Assembly (NCBI GenBank): GCA_022559845.1
Contig: CM040117.1
Span: 83,650,559 to 83,714,558 of the forward strand
Direction: 5' to 3'
From: Amorphophallus konjac
Lineage: Eukaryota; Streptophyta; Magnoliopsida; Alismatales; Araceae
Length of the DNA: 64,000 bases
Each line of letters starts with the position of its first letter. Position 1 is the stretch's first letter. The notes under the pieces were generated by a model. It saw nothing but the letters and a program-made list of their open reading frames with translations, made no database searches and was not told the origin of the DNA. Position numbers and translations under genes: made by a program. Of the stretch, positions 20,281-32,800 are shown in pieces.

Positions 20281-22516
20281 TGTTGTGCCCCTTAGGCACA
20301 AGCATATGTTATGATGTTTTGATGATAGCAACACAGTGAGAGTATCACAGGTGCATTCATAACAGTGAGTCAGTATAGATGCATTGCATACTTTGCATAT
20401 GCTATGTTGTTGTGTTTAGCATTGATGGCATTTGTTCTCTGTATAGATGCATTATATTCTATCACGCATTGATGGCATTTGTTCTCTGTATAGATGCATT
20501 GCATTCTGTCAGATATCATGTCTATACATCCATTGCTTCAGTTCAATATCTGCTATGTAATATCTACTATGTGCATACATTACATCAGTGCACTTAAGTG
20601 GGTTGACCCCCCAGCTTCGCAAGTCTATACATTGCATCTGCCTTGTCTTGCATGCACGAAGTAAAGTCTATACATTGGACTGTGTCATTTAGCGTCTTAC
20701 AAGTCTATACATTGCTCACCGTCTCACTGAGCGTCTCAAGTGGACACCAAGTGTGTACACTACCATCTTGCAGCACAACATAAGTATATACACTGGACCA
20801 TCTCAATTAGCGTCTTATGCAAAGGCAAAGTCTTCACATTGAAGCATGCATTGTCTTCAAGTATGTACAGCGTCCAGTGTCTCACTGTTAAGGTCTGTAC
20901 AGACTTCATCGTCTCATCTTCCATCTCTGTTAAACATTGCAAAGTCTACACATCCGTTACATGCATCATTCTTCATGTCCATACACTGCACTGTAGCTGG
21001 AACTGTGCAAGTCTGTACATCATTGCATTGGCCAAGTATATACAATGCCTTTGTTCATGCATGTTAGCAAGACTGTCTAAGTCTATACATTGGTTCATTT
21101 ATCAAGTCTGCACATCCCTTACAGCAAGTATACACATTCGTTGTGCATAGTCTTGAGCATATAGAAAGTATGTACATCGAATATGTCTGTACATCGTGCA
21201 ACTTTTGATTCGAAGTCTGTACAGCATATGTTCTTCAAAGTCTTCACATTGCATCGTGTGCTTCATCATTCAAGTCTGTACAGGGTTTGCCTAGAATGCA
21301 TTGTTCATCAAGTCTACACACTCTGTGTGTCTGCATCACATTCATCAAGTCTATACACTCTTGTGTTTGCATTGCATTCACGCTAAGTCCATACACTGCA
21401 TTTGAGCATTGGTCTTCACAGCAAGTATGTACATTGTTCAGAACGCCAAGTCCATACAGCCATTGTGCATACTTCATCTTGTGCATCACTGCACACACTG
21501 CAAAGTCTATACACTGTCTTCGCATTATCAAGTCTACACATTGCTTGATGCATCGAACGAAGTCTATACAATGTGTCGACATTAAACTGATAATTCTCTG
21601 TCTGACAGGCTCTGTTCGTGAAGCTTAATGAAGGGGCACGTGATCCGAGGCTGGAAGGGCTGACAGGATGACACGTGGCCAAAACACTTGGGTGGGAAAT
21701 GTGGAAGACACGTGCCCAGTGATGCTCCTGCTATGACTGCTTATAAAAGGAAACCTTCATCCACAAATGAAGAGAAGATCGAATGCAGAAGTCTTGAAGA
21801 AAAAGCAGAGAGCAGAGAGCCCTTCGATCCAGCAGAAGAGAGAAGAGAAAAGAGAGAAAAGGAAGAGAGTTGAGAGAGTGAAGAGTTGAGAGTTTTATTC
21901 CTCAGATCTTTGGTTCAAAACCAGATCTGAGGTTTGCTCAATTGTTTGAGCTATATTCCCTGCAGGGATTCCTTTTGTCTTTCGTTTGTCTTTTGTTTTG
22001 TTTTTTGAAACTATTGTGTTCAAGCTATGTGGCAGCACTTGCAGTGGTGGATTCCACTGGACGGCTAAGCTGTATTGCCCAGCGGGTTTTGCAGAGGAGG
22101 ATTTCTCTGGACATCAAGCTGTGAGGCTCAGCAGGCGAGGTGGATACCTCGGATAGCAAGCTGTGAGGCTCAGTGGATTGTAGGCAAGCTGTGAGGCCCA
22201 GCGATTCAAGCTGTGAGTCAGCAGTAAGCCACACTCGGGTTGAGTGTGGGGTGAATGTAGGTCTGGAGGACCGAACCACCTAAAAGCCTTTGTCTACTGT
22301 GTGATTGTTTTATGGTTTGCCTAGCTTCTATTTTTCTATCTTCGCGCAGTAGATGTATGCTTAGGATGGTTCTTCATTTGTTCTGGGTGGTATTCGCATT
22401 GTGCCCACTATCTGCTCAGTAGAAGTTTTAATTCCGCATTTGATTCTACTGCAGTAATTTTTTAACGGGTGTGTTATCTATTCACCCCCTCTAGATCACC
22501 CTTTAGCGTCCCAACA
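20281..22516 (+). repeat. 3' LTR of TR-GAG 1 (complete)
   Basis: 2236 bp, from TGTTG to CAACA (perfect 5-bp inverted ends). The U3 part (20520-21570) holds close to thirty copies of an 11-14-bp word AAGTCTATACATTG and variants (AAGTCTGTACATC, AAGTCTACACATC, AAGTATGTACA), 15-50 bp apart. The promoter module is at 21637-21749. Gypsy unit B resumes at 22517. Confidence 0.92.
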
Positions 22517-23050
22517 AATACCGATGCCGCTCATGATGTTGCTGACCCACCACCACCACTGAAGGGGCTGGTGGGTGAAATGGAAGATTTTTGCAGTTGT
22601 TTTGAGAAGCTCTTCTATGAAGAAGAAGTTCATCCGAAGAAGAAGGAGATGCAACTGGTGAAGCATTCTCCGGTGAAGCTAGTGTACCAGAGGCCGCGGG
22701 AAGTGGGGAGCTCTATCACTACCGTTTCTTTATCCCCTTCCCCTCTTGCCTCCTTGTTACAGAGATTGGGATTTATTCTTTATTCCCCGCCGATCATGGT
22801 CGACCCGTACTTCACGGAACGACCGTTAGAAATTCTATTTGTTCCCTGTGCTTGTGGGCAATGCCCACCAATTGATTTGTTCACTATGTGGACCCCCGCA
22901 ACCGATCTGTCTAATATGTGGTTCTCGTCATCTGATCCATTCTTTGATGTTCTTTTCTTGTCTCTCTTCCCACGTCAACTTCCTACTCCCCCATCTTCCT
23001 CTTCTTATTTCATGATTACCTCCGACCTCCAAAAAAAATTCCAATTTTAA
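22517..23050 (+). pseudogene. gypsy unit B, segment between gag and RT, unrecognised
   Basis: A frame open from inside the LTR to 23050 reads a charged segment (MEDFCSCFEKLFYEEEV, then KHSPVKLVYQRP) and a Ser/Pro/Phe-rich tail. A protease would be expected about here but I see no D-S/T-G triad. Either the protease was lost when TR-GAG 1 arrived or the frame is a lineage-specific linker. It is followed after 1 bp by the pol frame starting at 23052, in a different frame. Confidence 0.4.
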
Positions 23051-23051
23051 A

Positions 23052-26000
23052 ATGGGGGTGTCAATGGAGGATTACGCTATGTTTTGCCCATCTTCCAAGG
23101 GGCATGAAACCCCTGCTCCTTTCCCAGTAGATTTCTTGTCTCCTAGGTTAAATGTACAGTGTGCAGAGTCTCCTAGGTTAGTTGAGTCAGTTGGGATAGA
23201 GTCTAGTTCTAGTGTGGTCAGCCCATCCACGTCTGTGACGCACCCTGTGATGCGTCATTCTAAATCCATTCCTGGTAGGTTTCTGCAAGATTTGGCTCAG
23301 AGATGTCATGCCCTTCTAAAGTGCCCGGAGTTTGTAGAGACTGCAATAGTTTTGGAAGATGATGAGGAAGTAGAAGGGGTGTGGAGCAATGACGGATTAG
23401 GTGTGTACGAAATCATTGATGAGAAGGACCCATCCGATGATGAGGAAGGCGATGTGGAGGACGCTGCCGATCTGTATGCGCAAGGCTTGAAGAGGTTCGA
23501 TGAACCATCGACGGCAGTGGATGAACCCACTAAAGATATTAATCTTGGAACGGAAGAGGACCCCAGGCCCATAATTATTTCTGCTAATCTCCCTCCTCAG
23601 GTTGAAGAGGAGCTGATCAAGGTTTTGAGGGAGTACATCGATTCTTTTGCTTGGTCCTATGAGGACATGCCGGGTCTTGACCCCACTTTGGTTGAACATC
23701 GACTTATTCTTAAACTAGGGGCAACACCCGTGAAACAAAAAGTAAGAAGGTTCCACCCTCAAATAGCGTTAAGGATAAAGGAGGAAGTTGATAAATTGCA
23801 CAAGGCCAGGTTTATTGGGGTTGTTTTATATCCGTAATGGGTGGCAAACATAGTCCCAATAATGAAAAAAGATAGAAAAATTTGGATTTGTATCGATTTT
23901 AGGGACTTAAATAAGGCATGTCCGAAAGATGATTTCCCGCTTCCTCACATTGACGTGTTGGTGGACAACACGGTTGGGTATGAGGCCCTTTCATTCATGG
24001 ATGGATATTCCGGATACAACCAGATCCGTCTTGCTCCCGAGGACCAAGAGAAGACCTCTTTCACCATGCCCTGGGGCACATACTGCTATGTTGTTATGCC
24101 ATTCGAATTAAAGAATGCAGGTGCCACATATCAACGGGCAATAATGGCTATCTTCCATGATATGATGCATGTGTACATGGAATCCTACGTGGACGATATC
24201 CTGGTGAAGTTGAGGTCCAAGCAAGAACACCCCGCCATTTTAGCCAAGGTGTTACAAAGGGCTAGAGAGTACAAACTGAAGATGAATCCAAAGAAATGTG
24301 TATTTAGAGTTGCATCAGGGAAATTGCTAGGGTTCATAGTTAGTAAACGGGGGATTTAGATTGATCCGAATAAAGCGAAGGCCGTTATGGAAATGCCACC
24401 GCCTAAGAACATCATCGAACTCAGAGGTCTGATTGGGCGCTTGCAATTCATTCGAAGATTTATATCTCAACATTCGTAGAGATGCCGCCCATTCTATGAA
24501 TTGTTGAAGGCGGGAGCCAAGTTCAAATGGAATGAACAATGTCAGAAGGCCTACGAGGATCTTAAGGTTTACCTTTCTAATCCCCCGGTTTTGTAACCAC
24601 CCGTCCCTGGGAAACCCCTGATCTTGTACATTTCTATTATTGAGGACTTCCTAGGAGCTGTCCTAGCACAGGTGGATGATGATGGAAGGGAAAGGGCAGC
24701 ATACTACCTTTCGAGGTTGTTTAATCCTGCCGAATCCAAGTATACTGCCATGGAGAAGACCAGCGCAGCGTTAGTATGGGTAGCTCAGAAACTCAAACAC
24801 TATTTTCTTGCCCATGAGGTTAGGTTGATCTCTAGAATGGACCCAATTCGGTATCTCTTAGAAAAACCTGTCCTTTCTAGCAGATTAGCTCGTTGGTAGA
24901 GCTTTCTTTCCCAATTTCATATCACCTTCATTGTTCAAAAAGTGATCAAGGGATACACGATTGCTGAACATCTTGCTCATTCTCCTGTCCCTCGCACTGA
25001 TTCAATCCAGGACAAGTTTCCTGATGAACATTTGGCTGTAATCACTCATCTTCCATTTTGGTCTCTTCATTTCGACGGTGCTCTCAATTCTCAGGGCCGC
25101 GGAATCGGCGCCGTTCTCCTCACTCCGGAAGGAGTAACCATCCCTATTGCTTATCAACTCCCTTTTCCTACCACGAATAACATAGCCGAGTATGAGGCTC
25201 TCCTTGCCGGTCTGAAGCACGCCTACCTCATGGGCGCGCGATACCTAAACATCATAGGAGATTCTCAATTGGTGCTGCATCAAGTTCTGTTAACTTACCC
25301 CACCCGTGACCCCAAACTCAAGCCTTATCAAGATTTGGTCACGCTCTTGGCTAGGCAATTCCGAAAGCTCATCTACATTCATGCTCCTCATTCTCAGAAC
25401 ATTCTGGCTGATGCACTATCATCGCTCGCTTCTTCTCTTTCATTCTCCCTTAGTCGCGCCACTGAGACCATTGTGGTCTAGCGGCTAGACACTCCTTCCC
25501 TTCAGGATCCCTGGTTTGACAGCCTTAGGAAGTCTGTAGAAAGGAAGGCGGAGAGGGAAGATTTGAAAGAAGTATCACTGACCGAGCTGGAGGAGATCAT
25601 AGAATAAGAGGAATTGCCGTGGTACCACGAGATAGAGCAGTATTGTAGGGATGGTTCCCTTCCCGAGACGGCAAACGCTGAGCAGCGCAAGTCCATTAGA
25701 AGAGTCACTGCCAGATACACGATTATTGCTGGAGAATTATATAGGCAGGCTCTCAATGGAGTTCTAATGAAGTGTTTGGATGATGATGTGGCTTGGAAGG
25801 TAGTGGAAGTCGCTCACTCCAGTGAGTGTGGAGGGCACGTTAATGGACAGGCGTTGGCGAAGAAGATTCTTAGGCAGGGCTATTATTGGCCAACCCTAGA
25901 AGAAGACTGTTCCACCTATGTCCGTAGGTGTCTTCAATGCCAGCTTCATGTCGACAAAATCCATGCTTCGGCTTCTTCTCTCCATCCTCTTTCTGCTCCT

Positions 26001-26879
26001 TGGCCATTCTCGAGGTGGGCCTTTGATATCGTTGGACCACTTGGTGACCCCAATGCTCAGGTTAAACAGAAATCCTTCATTCTGACGGCTACCGAGTACT
26101 TCACCAAGTGGGCGGAAGTTGAAGCTTATGCAGAGATCAAAGCCACCACAGTATGCCGCTTCATCCTCAAGAATATCATCTCGCGGTTTGGAGTGCCAAG
26201 TGATATCGTCACCGACAATGGGCCTCAATTTGTGTCTCAAGAACTTCGGGACCTCTGTAAGAGATTTAATATTTTATTGCATCATTCATCACCATACTAC
26301 CCTCAAGGAAATGGCCAAGCTGAGGCCACGAATAAAACCTCTCTTAAAATCATTAAGAAAACATGTGAGTCACACAAATTTGCTGATTGGGCCGACAAAT
26401 TGATAGAAGCTCTATGGACTTATCGCACCTCCATCCGTACTCCCACAGGGCAAAGTCCTTTTGCTCTCACCTATGGGATGGAGGCGGTACTCCCGTACGA
26501 GATCTTGATCCCTTCCCTAAGAGTTCAACTAGATAGATAACTTAATCTCAACGAGCGTCGAGAGGCTTTGCTAGTCCAACTGGAACTCTTAGATGAGAAG
26601 AGGCTTAATGCGGCCAATCATATTTCGGTTTATCAAAAATATGTCTCGCGGTATTTTCAAAAGAAGGTTATCGAAAAAAAATTCCAAGTTGGTAACATGG
26701 TTTTGAAGTGCAAATTTATCAGATCAGCAGGTCCTAGGTCTAAGCTGCAACCTAATTGGGAAGGGCCGTTTGTAGTTAAAGAAGTCTATCCTGGTAACAC
26801 GTACCGTTTAGTTAACGCGGAGGATGAAGAATTGTCAAATCCATGGAATGGGTTGTATTTAAAACATTTTTATCCATAG
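23052..26879 (+). pseudogene. Tat gypsy pol: RT, RNase H, archaeal-type RNase H, integrase
   Basis: A single reading frame runs the whole length. After an acidic linker it carries RT (FRDLNKACPKDDFPLPHIDVL; catalytic SYVDDIL at 24182-24202), RNase H (DFLGAVLAQ...YLSRLF...YTAMEK, 24630-24900), a second, archaeal-type RNase H (LHFDGALNSQGRGIGAVLL, NNIAEYEALLAGL, IIGDSQLV, 25050-25440), the integrase zinc region (H-x3-H then CLQCQ, near 25820-25945), the integrase core (FDIVGPL, IVTDNGPQF, GNGQAEATNK) and a C-terminal GPRSKLQPNWEGPFVV segment. The dual RNase H identifies the Tat lineage. Eight in-frame stops interrupt it (23835, 24357, 24477, 24594, 24897, 25479, 25605, 26538), yet no frameshift was needed to read it. 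No chromodomain is visible. Confidence 0.93.
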
Positions 26880-27597
26880 AGTGAAGCCAGTAACGACTCG
26901 GCGGCAGGGTGTGCCTCTACTTGATCACGAAGGGAGATCCTCGATTCGACATTCACACACTACACGACCCCCTGTGGTTCAGTTTTCCTCTTTTGCGCAG
27001 CACCGTTTCTCCCTTGACCATGCTTAGGGGAAAGTGAAAATCTTTATTTTTCTCTCCTCTCGGCTGAAGATAGGGGCAAGAGGTGAATAAGGGGGTGAGA
27101 ACTGATCTAGACTCCCCGATAAAAGATGTCTCAAATAGGGGCAGTCCGTTATGACCTTATTCCGCAGTTATAAGATCAAAAAGAAAGGAAAGAACTAGAG
27201 AAAAGGTGTAAAAATCAAAGACAAAGCTAAAAGCTCAAGCTCGAAGCTCAGAAGTCTAAATACCCCAAAAGAATGAAACTAGACATGGCAAGAGTGGCAG
27301 TACAATTTTTCCGCGGGACGTTATGAGCCCGGTCGTATGCGGGAAAACATGGAAAGAAGTCTAAATACCGTCAATCTAACGCACGGCCCTAATAGAGCCA
27401 TTTTATTCCTTGAGCGGTCAGTTTCTAACTGTCTATTCTCTGAGCGGCCTGTGTGTGACCGTGTGAATCCTGAGGTCGTATCCCAAACTCACCCAATCAC
27501 ATAAGAAAGGCTAAACTCAAGTCAAACCAATTCATCAATCTTATTTATTCATATCCCAAAGTTCCAACATCAACATCATGAAAGAAAATAAGAAAAA
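26880..27597 (+). other. post-pol untranslated region (unit B)
   Basis: No coding frame. It contains the CTCAAATAGGGGCAGT block and the GGCAAGAGTGGCAG block shared with unit A (2960-3125). It separates the sense pol from the 3' end of the antisense DUF7745-like gene, a tail-to-tail arrangement. Confidence 0.6.
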
Positions 27598-29018
27598 TCA
27601 CTCAGTCCTCCGCTGGGCATCCCCACGAGGACGTATCTCTCTCAGCTCTCTAACATAAGCCTGGCGTGTCGCTAGAATCTCTGCAACCTCCGCTGGAAGG
27701 GTAAGCACCCTGCTCACCTCCCACATGATCAGGGCACTCCTGACCGCCTGCTCATCCTCCTTCGTCCCAATCCTCCTCACCTATAGTGCGGGAAGGTGGG
27801 GTAGTGCTGGAAGAACGGTCCTGGGTAGTCCAACCTGTAGGTAGCACTGGTGCGGACTGTATGTCACCAGTGCAGTATTGCTCACGAGTCTCAGATTCAA
27901 GCCTAGCCTCCTAGGGACCCTGACAGTAGTGTCGTGGAGGAAGTCAGGGCGCATCACCAACCAATCCAGGGGCAGCCTGTTGATGTGCAGCCACCACTCG
28001 TCCCTGGTCTTCTTTTCTGCTGTCACGCATTCTACCTATGGGGAAAACCCAAAGGCGCCACCTATAAAGAAGAGGGGGTGGCTCCTGAAGATCCGGCTGG
28101 CTGAAGTGACATCCTCCTTATGAATGAATTTCATCCTGACACCCATCCAGCACTCTAAAAGCATCATGGAGCCAAAGAGAGGACCTCCTAGAGCTGTTGA
28201 GGTAAGGCCCTCGTACAAGTAGGCAAGGACAGCCTGGGAGATAGAGAGACCCAACCACAGGCCACTGTTGGTACTAAGGATAGGAGTCTCTAACACATGG
28301 TCGATAGAGGGGAACAGGATTGCCCCACACAGGCAAATAGACGCGGCCTTGGCTATGGCCTCATCCCACCAACACCTATTCCTACAATGTTCAACTACCC
28401 ACTGGCTAAGAGGAAGAAGGTGGATCTGACGTGGGCCTATGAAGGTATGGATGTCCTTGCTATCTGGTATAAACCCTCCCAAGATAAGCCTAAGGTCTAT
28501 AGAGGCAACAGTATGACACACTAGGTCCTCCTCACCCACCTTAGACCTAGAAAAAGAGAAATAGGTCTCTACCTCCTCTAGTAGGATAGTGGCCTCAAAA
28601 GATGGGAATATGAATGTATGAGTCTGAGGATGCCAGATTTCTACCAGGGCCGAGATGCTATGCCAATCTAAGGACAACTTTGGGAAATTTTGGCCTAGTA
28701 CCAAGAGTGGGTGTAGGTGCCAGGACCTCAAGATAGATATCACTCCTAGGGGCAATGCACGAACCATGGGGGCCATCCACTTCAAAGTGGAATAGCGCCT
28801 GAGGCCAGGGAGAAGCTGAGATGGAGGGAAAAGAAAAGGAAAAGAAGAAAGAGAGGAAGAATGTGTAAGTAAATAAATAAACTTATTTGAATGAAATCAT
28901 GCTAACGTACCTCTCTCAAAGGGCTTGAGCTGAGATGACGAGGGATCATAGTCAGCCATTGGAGCACTTCACGCTCCTTCCTGGCCTGCTTTGGCCCTTC
29001 ATAAGCTGCCCCCTCCAT
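27598..29018 (-). pseudogene. antisense DUF7745-like (PMD-related) gene, two exons
   Basis: Exon 1 is 28911-29018 (36 codons, start MEGAAYEGPKQARK), donor GTACGT at 28910. A 95-bp intron (28816-28910) ends CTCAG. Exon 2 is 28815-27598. Both junctions are phase 0 and the join reads naturally (LREL-LPGLRRYSTLKWMAPMVRA). The body has WHPQTHTFIFPSFEATILLEEVE, then LCGAILFPSIDHV and AYLYEGLTSTALGGPLFG, a layout I associate with DUF7745, a domain related to the plant mobile domain and often carried by plant retrotransposons. That assignment is by pattern only. In-frame stops at 28036-28038 and 27781-27783 make it a pseudogene. It lies antisense, just downstream of gypsy pol, where Tat elements are known to carry extra antisense frames. 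Confidence 0.65.
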
Positions 29019-29047
29019 AGAACTTCCCTCAAAGGATCTTTTCATGA

Positions 29048-29553
29048 TGGTTTGATGAGGAATAACACAAGTTTGAGGCCTAGAAAGAGGGGTGTGGTGT
29101 GAGTTGCGAATTTAGGATCCCCCTCTTCTTATAGAGCTTGCATAGAAGCCTAAACCCATTAGAACTAAGCTAGGATACATCTAGATAGGGATAGGCTAGT
29201 GTTTGGGTTGGATTAGAACACCATACCTCGGTTTGGGACTCTCCAAGAGAGTCCCGATCGGACTCCCAGTGCGTGGGATTGGACGGTCTTGAGATAGACC
29301 GTCCTTGCATCGAGCGTTCGACATAGCACCGTTCATCTGCTTCTGAACATTTCGGGTCTTAGGCTTTACACGGTCAAAAGCACACCGTCCTTCTACTTGA
29401 ACGGTAAGGCTGGGACCGTTTATCTGTCTATACTGGTCGAGTCAAACAGGCTTCACGCGGTCACCCACGAGCCGTACATCCTCTAGACGGCCAATTTGTG
29501 ACCGCTTATCCCTACCACACTACCTTCTACTCTCCTCTCTCTCTCTCACTCTG
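29048..29553. other. spacer rich in ACGGTC / GACCGT words
   Basis: No gene. Many ACGGTC, GACCGT and GGCC-type words in both orientations (29280-29520). It lies upstream of the antisense DUF7745-like gene and could hold its promoter, or be a scrap of LTR at a junction between two parental elements. Confidence 0.4.
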
Positions 29554-29625
29554 AGTCGGCGTCTCTCTCTCACTCTGAGTCGGCAGCTCTCTCTCACTCT
29601 GAGTCGGCATCTCTCACTCCTCTCT
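29530..29625. repeat. 24-bp tandem repeat, about 3 units (unit B)
   Basis: Unit AGTCGGCGTCTCTCTCTCAC plus TCTG, at 29554, 29578 and 29602. The same unit is expanded to about nine copies in unit C (38746-38985). Confidence 0.85.
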
Positions 29626-29804
29626 GCTCTCTCGTAAGTCAGTATGTCTCTTTCCTCCCCGCTCTCCCGAGTCAATGGTAAGTAAGTTAGTTAGCATTCA
29701 TACATTCACATTTCATCTAGAGCAACAGAAAATCAACTAAAAAAACACAATATCATGTCATATCATATCATATCATGTACAAAAGTCGAGTCGAAGTACA
29801 AGAG

Positions 29805-32800
29805 TCAGGCCTGTCCCTCTCCCTGGCCCCCATCACTGTCGTCAACACCCTCGTGCCTCTTTGGTGGAGGCATCGCTGAGGTCGCCCCATCGCGACGTCG
29901 CCGGCGCCGCTCGTCCTTCTCATTCCTTCGGTGGCCAGAGGAACCTATAAAGTAACTCCTCACCGAGCCGTGGGTGCCGTGAGTGCTGCCGCTCGAAGTC
30001 CCGCTGCTCGCTGATCACCGGCTCATCTCCTTGTAGGCCCGTAGCTCCCCACTAAGCCCAGACGCCTCAATCAGAGCATGGTCCCGCTCCGCTCGGACCC
30101 GCACCAGCTCCTCTACTCCAGCCCGAAGCCGCTCTAGCTCGGCCCGTAGAAGTGCTGTCTCCAACGTGTCCGTCGGTCGACTCTGCGCCGCCTCCTCTCG
30201 CAAGCGGGCCGCCTCCTCCCTAGCCACTGCCCGGCTCTGCTCGAACTCAGCCCTAAGCCAGGTCAGCTCGGTCGTCTGCATATGCATTTTTCATGGTCAG
30301 TCAATGCCACTTCATACATTTCATAATCATAAGCATAATTAATAGGGAAAGTGTAGTGGTTGCGTACCCTCTCAGTAAGCGCCACCTCGGCAGCCTTCGC
30401 TCGCGCTACCATCAGGGCGAAATCCGCCTCCCGCTCTGCTCGGTCCACGGGGGTCTGTGAAGAAGAGGAAGGAGCGTCGGCCCCCTGTCATTGGGCTCCC
30501 TTGGCACGCTGCATCCAAACTCCAGGTCAGTCACAAGCATAATCATACTTAAGTGCATAATTTTAGGGTTAGAGAACTCACCAGTACGGCCAGGGCCTGC
30601 CGAGCCTCGTCTCGCGTCCCTGATCGTAGAGTGTAGGAGCCCCTACAGCACCGCAAGCTGTCCCTCAGGGTCGAGCTGCATTTAGAAGTCCAAGTGTCAG
30701 TGCATCATCATATAGAAATCATAAGCGTAATAGACAAAGATTAAGTTTGGAGGTCATACCGGTCGGTGGGCACCCCGGAACACCTAGTCCCGGTAGTGTC
30801 TGGCGTACACCGTGCAGTACGCCGAGTCGCTCTCTGCTCGAGCAGTCACCACCCGCCCGAGTGTCGTCTAGTCGGCAATCTGCGCGACATTCTGCACCGT
30901 CCAGTCGAAGGCCGTCGACAGGCCACGCGTGGTCTGTGTGACACGCTCCCCCGGCTTCTCCGCCACCGAGAAATCTACTACTGGCTGATGGACCCCAATG
31001 GTCCTCATCACCAGTCGGAAGTAGAGTGGCTCCACCACATTCATGCAGTGAAGCCACACATCCCGCCCAGAGAAGGCGAGGGCCCCTACCACCCAAGGCT
31101 GGACCTCCTGTCCCTCCTCTGCATATGGTGTCCACCGTACCTGCAAAATAGAAAGTTGCATCAGCATCATCAACATATAGGACTGCATTTAATTAAAGAG
31201 TCTAAGTTTAGAATCATATCGAGGTGTACGGTAGGGCGTCCAGGTCATACTGTAGATCCCGGACCTGTCTCTTGAGGGCCCCCATCTCTCGAGGTGCGGT
31301 CCACCTCCGGGCAATGGGCAGTCGGTCCGAGTAGGTCTCGTCGCCTCTCCCCAGTCCACGGAGTCTCACATAGGCCCAAACCTGCGTCACATCACATCGC
31401 GTCAGCATATGGGAAGCATATAGGAATTGCATATTCAAGTCTAAGGTAGAGGCTGTACTTGGAGAAGAGGGGAGAAGCCCCCGAGCATGGTCCGCCTACT
31501 GGTCGAACTCAAAGTCTCAAAGAGGAAAGCCAGGACCGCCGCTCCCCACGCGTTGTTACCGACGTGGTCGAGGTCCCGGAGTAGTGGAAGGAAGCGGCAG
31601 TAGATCACATCCGCACACGTCGAGAAGAGGAGTCATCCTAGCAGCAGCATCATGAATCTCCTCAGCACTCTGTCCGCCTCAGCTCCCGGCTCAGCCGCAA
31701 CTCTCGGTCTGGCCAGGTCCACCAACCTCTAGAGGTGCTGCTCCGGCTGCTCCCCCGTCGCGATCCCGGCACATCGTAGTCCTAGGCTATCCTGCAACCT
31801 CGCCCAGGGTAGGAGAGTGGATTGCCGCTCTGCACGCCGCAACTCCAAGCCCAGCAACTCCTGGGCCATCTCGCGGTAGTCGGGATAAGTGCTCCCGCTG
31901 ACCGGCCTCCCATGCACCCGTAGGCCCGTGAGTCGAGCCACATCCTCCAATGTGGAGACCATATGCCCCCACGGAAAAAGAAAGGCACGACTCACTGGGT
32001 CCCAGCGATCGTGCAGAGCGTAAAGGGGAGCGGTGTCAAACCGGCTCACCTCAATGCTCAGGAATGGGAAGAATCCCATGGCGGACAACCGCTCTCGCTG
32101 AAAGTCAGGCAGTGCCGAGTACACCGCCTGGACCTGCAGCAATGAGATGCGGGTCCTACGCTTTCCCTGCATTCATTTTTTTTATAATTGCACACATTTA
32201 ATGATAGTTTCATGCATTTTTGATCAACAAATAAATGAAAACCAATAAAAATCACATTTTTTCAGTAGAATGGTTCACCCTGGACCACTCTACCTCATAA
32301 ATGGTTCTATTTCGACCACTCTACTTTGTCAGAAGGGCGGTTCCCCATGGACCACTCTTCCTGTTGCACGGACCTATATGGGCCGTTTGGTTCTCAGCCC
32401 TTTCATGATTCAAACGGACCTACTTGGCCCGTTCAGGGGTTGCACGGTGGCTCTCTCACCGTTCTTTTCTATTTTCAGGTCTTTTATGTTCTAAGTTTGG
32501 ACGGCCACCCCTGGGCCGTACGTATTTTGGGTGGACCTATATGGGCCGCATTGTCTCAATCCTTCATGTTTCGAACGGCCAACTACGGCCCATATTTCCT
32601 TTGAATGGTGACCCACTCACCGTCCTTCCCCTGCTGAGCCCCTTCATTTTCTGGTATGTGCGGCTCTATGTGAGCCGCATGTTCACTTGTGTGGTTCATG
32701 GGGAGCCGTCCGTCTGTCGTCTTCCCCGACGACGGCGAACGCTACCTCCCTCCGACGGGGAAGACCCGTGACTCCCCCTAACTAGCTTCCAAGGGGTCTA

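Larger units (their letters stand above)
13734..22516 (+). mobile_element. TR-GAG 1: gag-only Sirevirus-like element
   Basis: Structure: 5' LTR (13734-15481, lacking its first ~480 bp), primer site, one gag gene (15538-17999), about 2.3 kb without coding capacity, polypurine tract, complete 3' LTR (20281-22516). There is no protease, integrase, RT or RNase H; the frame ends right after the GPKISWVPK motif that in Sireviruses sits just before pol. This matches the plant TR-GAG class (terminal-repeat retrotransposons with a GAG domain), which are non-autonomous. It sits between gag and pol of unit B. No target duplication is visible because the left end is truncated. Confidence 0.85.

Noticed and set aside
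20520..21570. CRISPR-like or tRNA-cluster signal from evenly repeated short words
   Set aside because: The repeats are degenerate, irregularly spaced and confined to LTR U3; no cloverleaf can be drawn.
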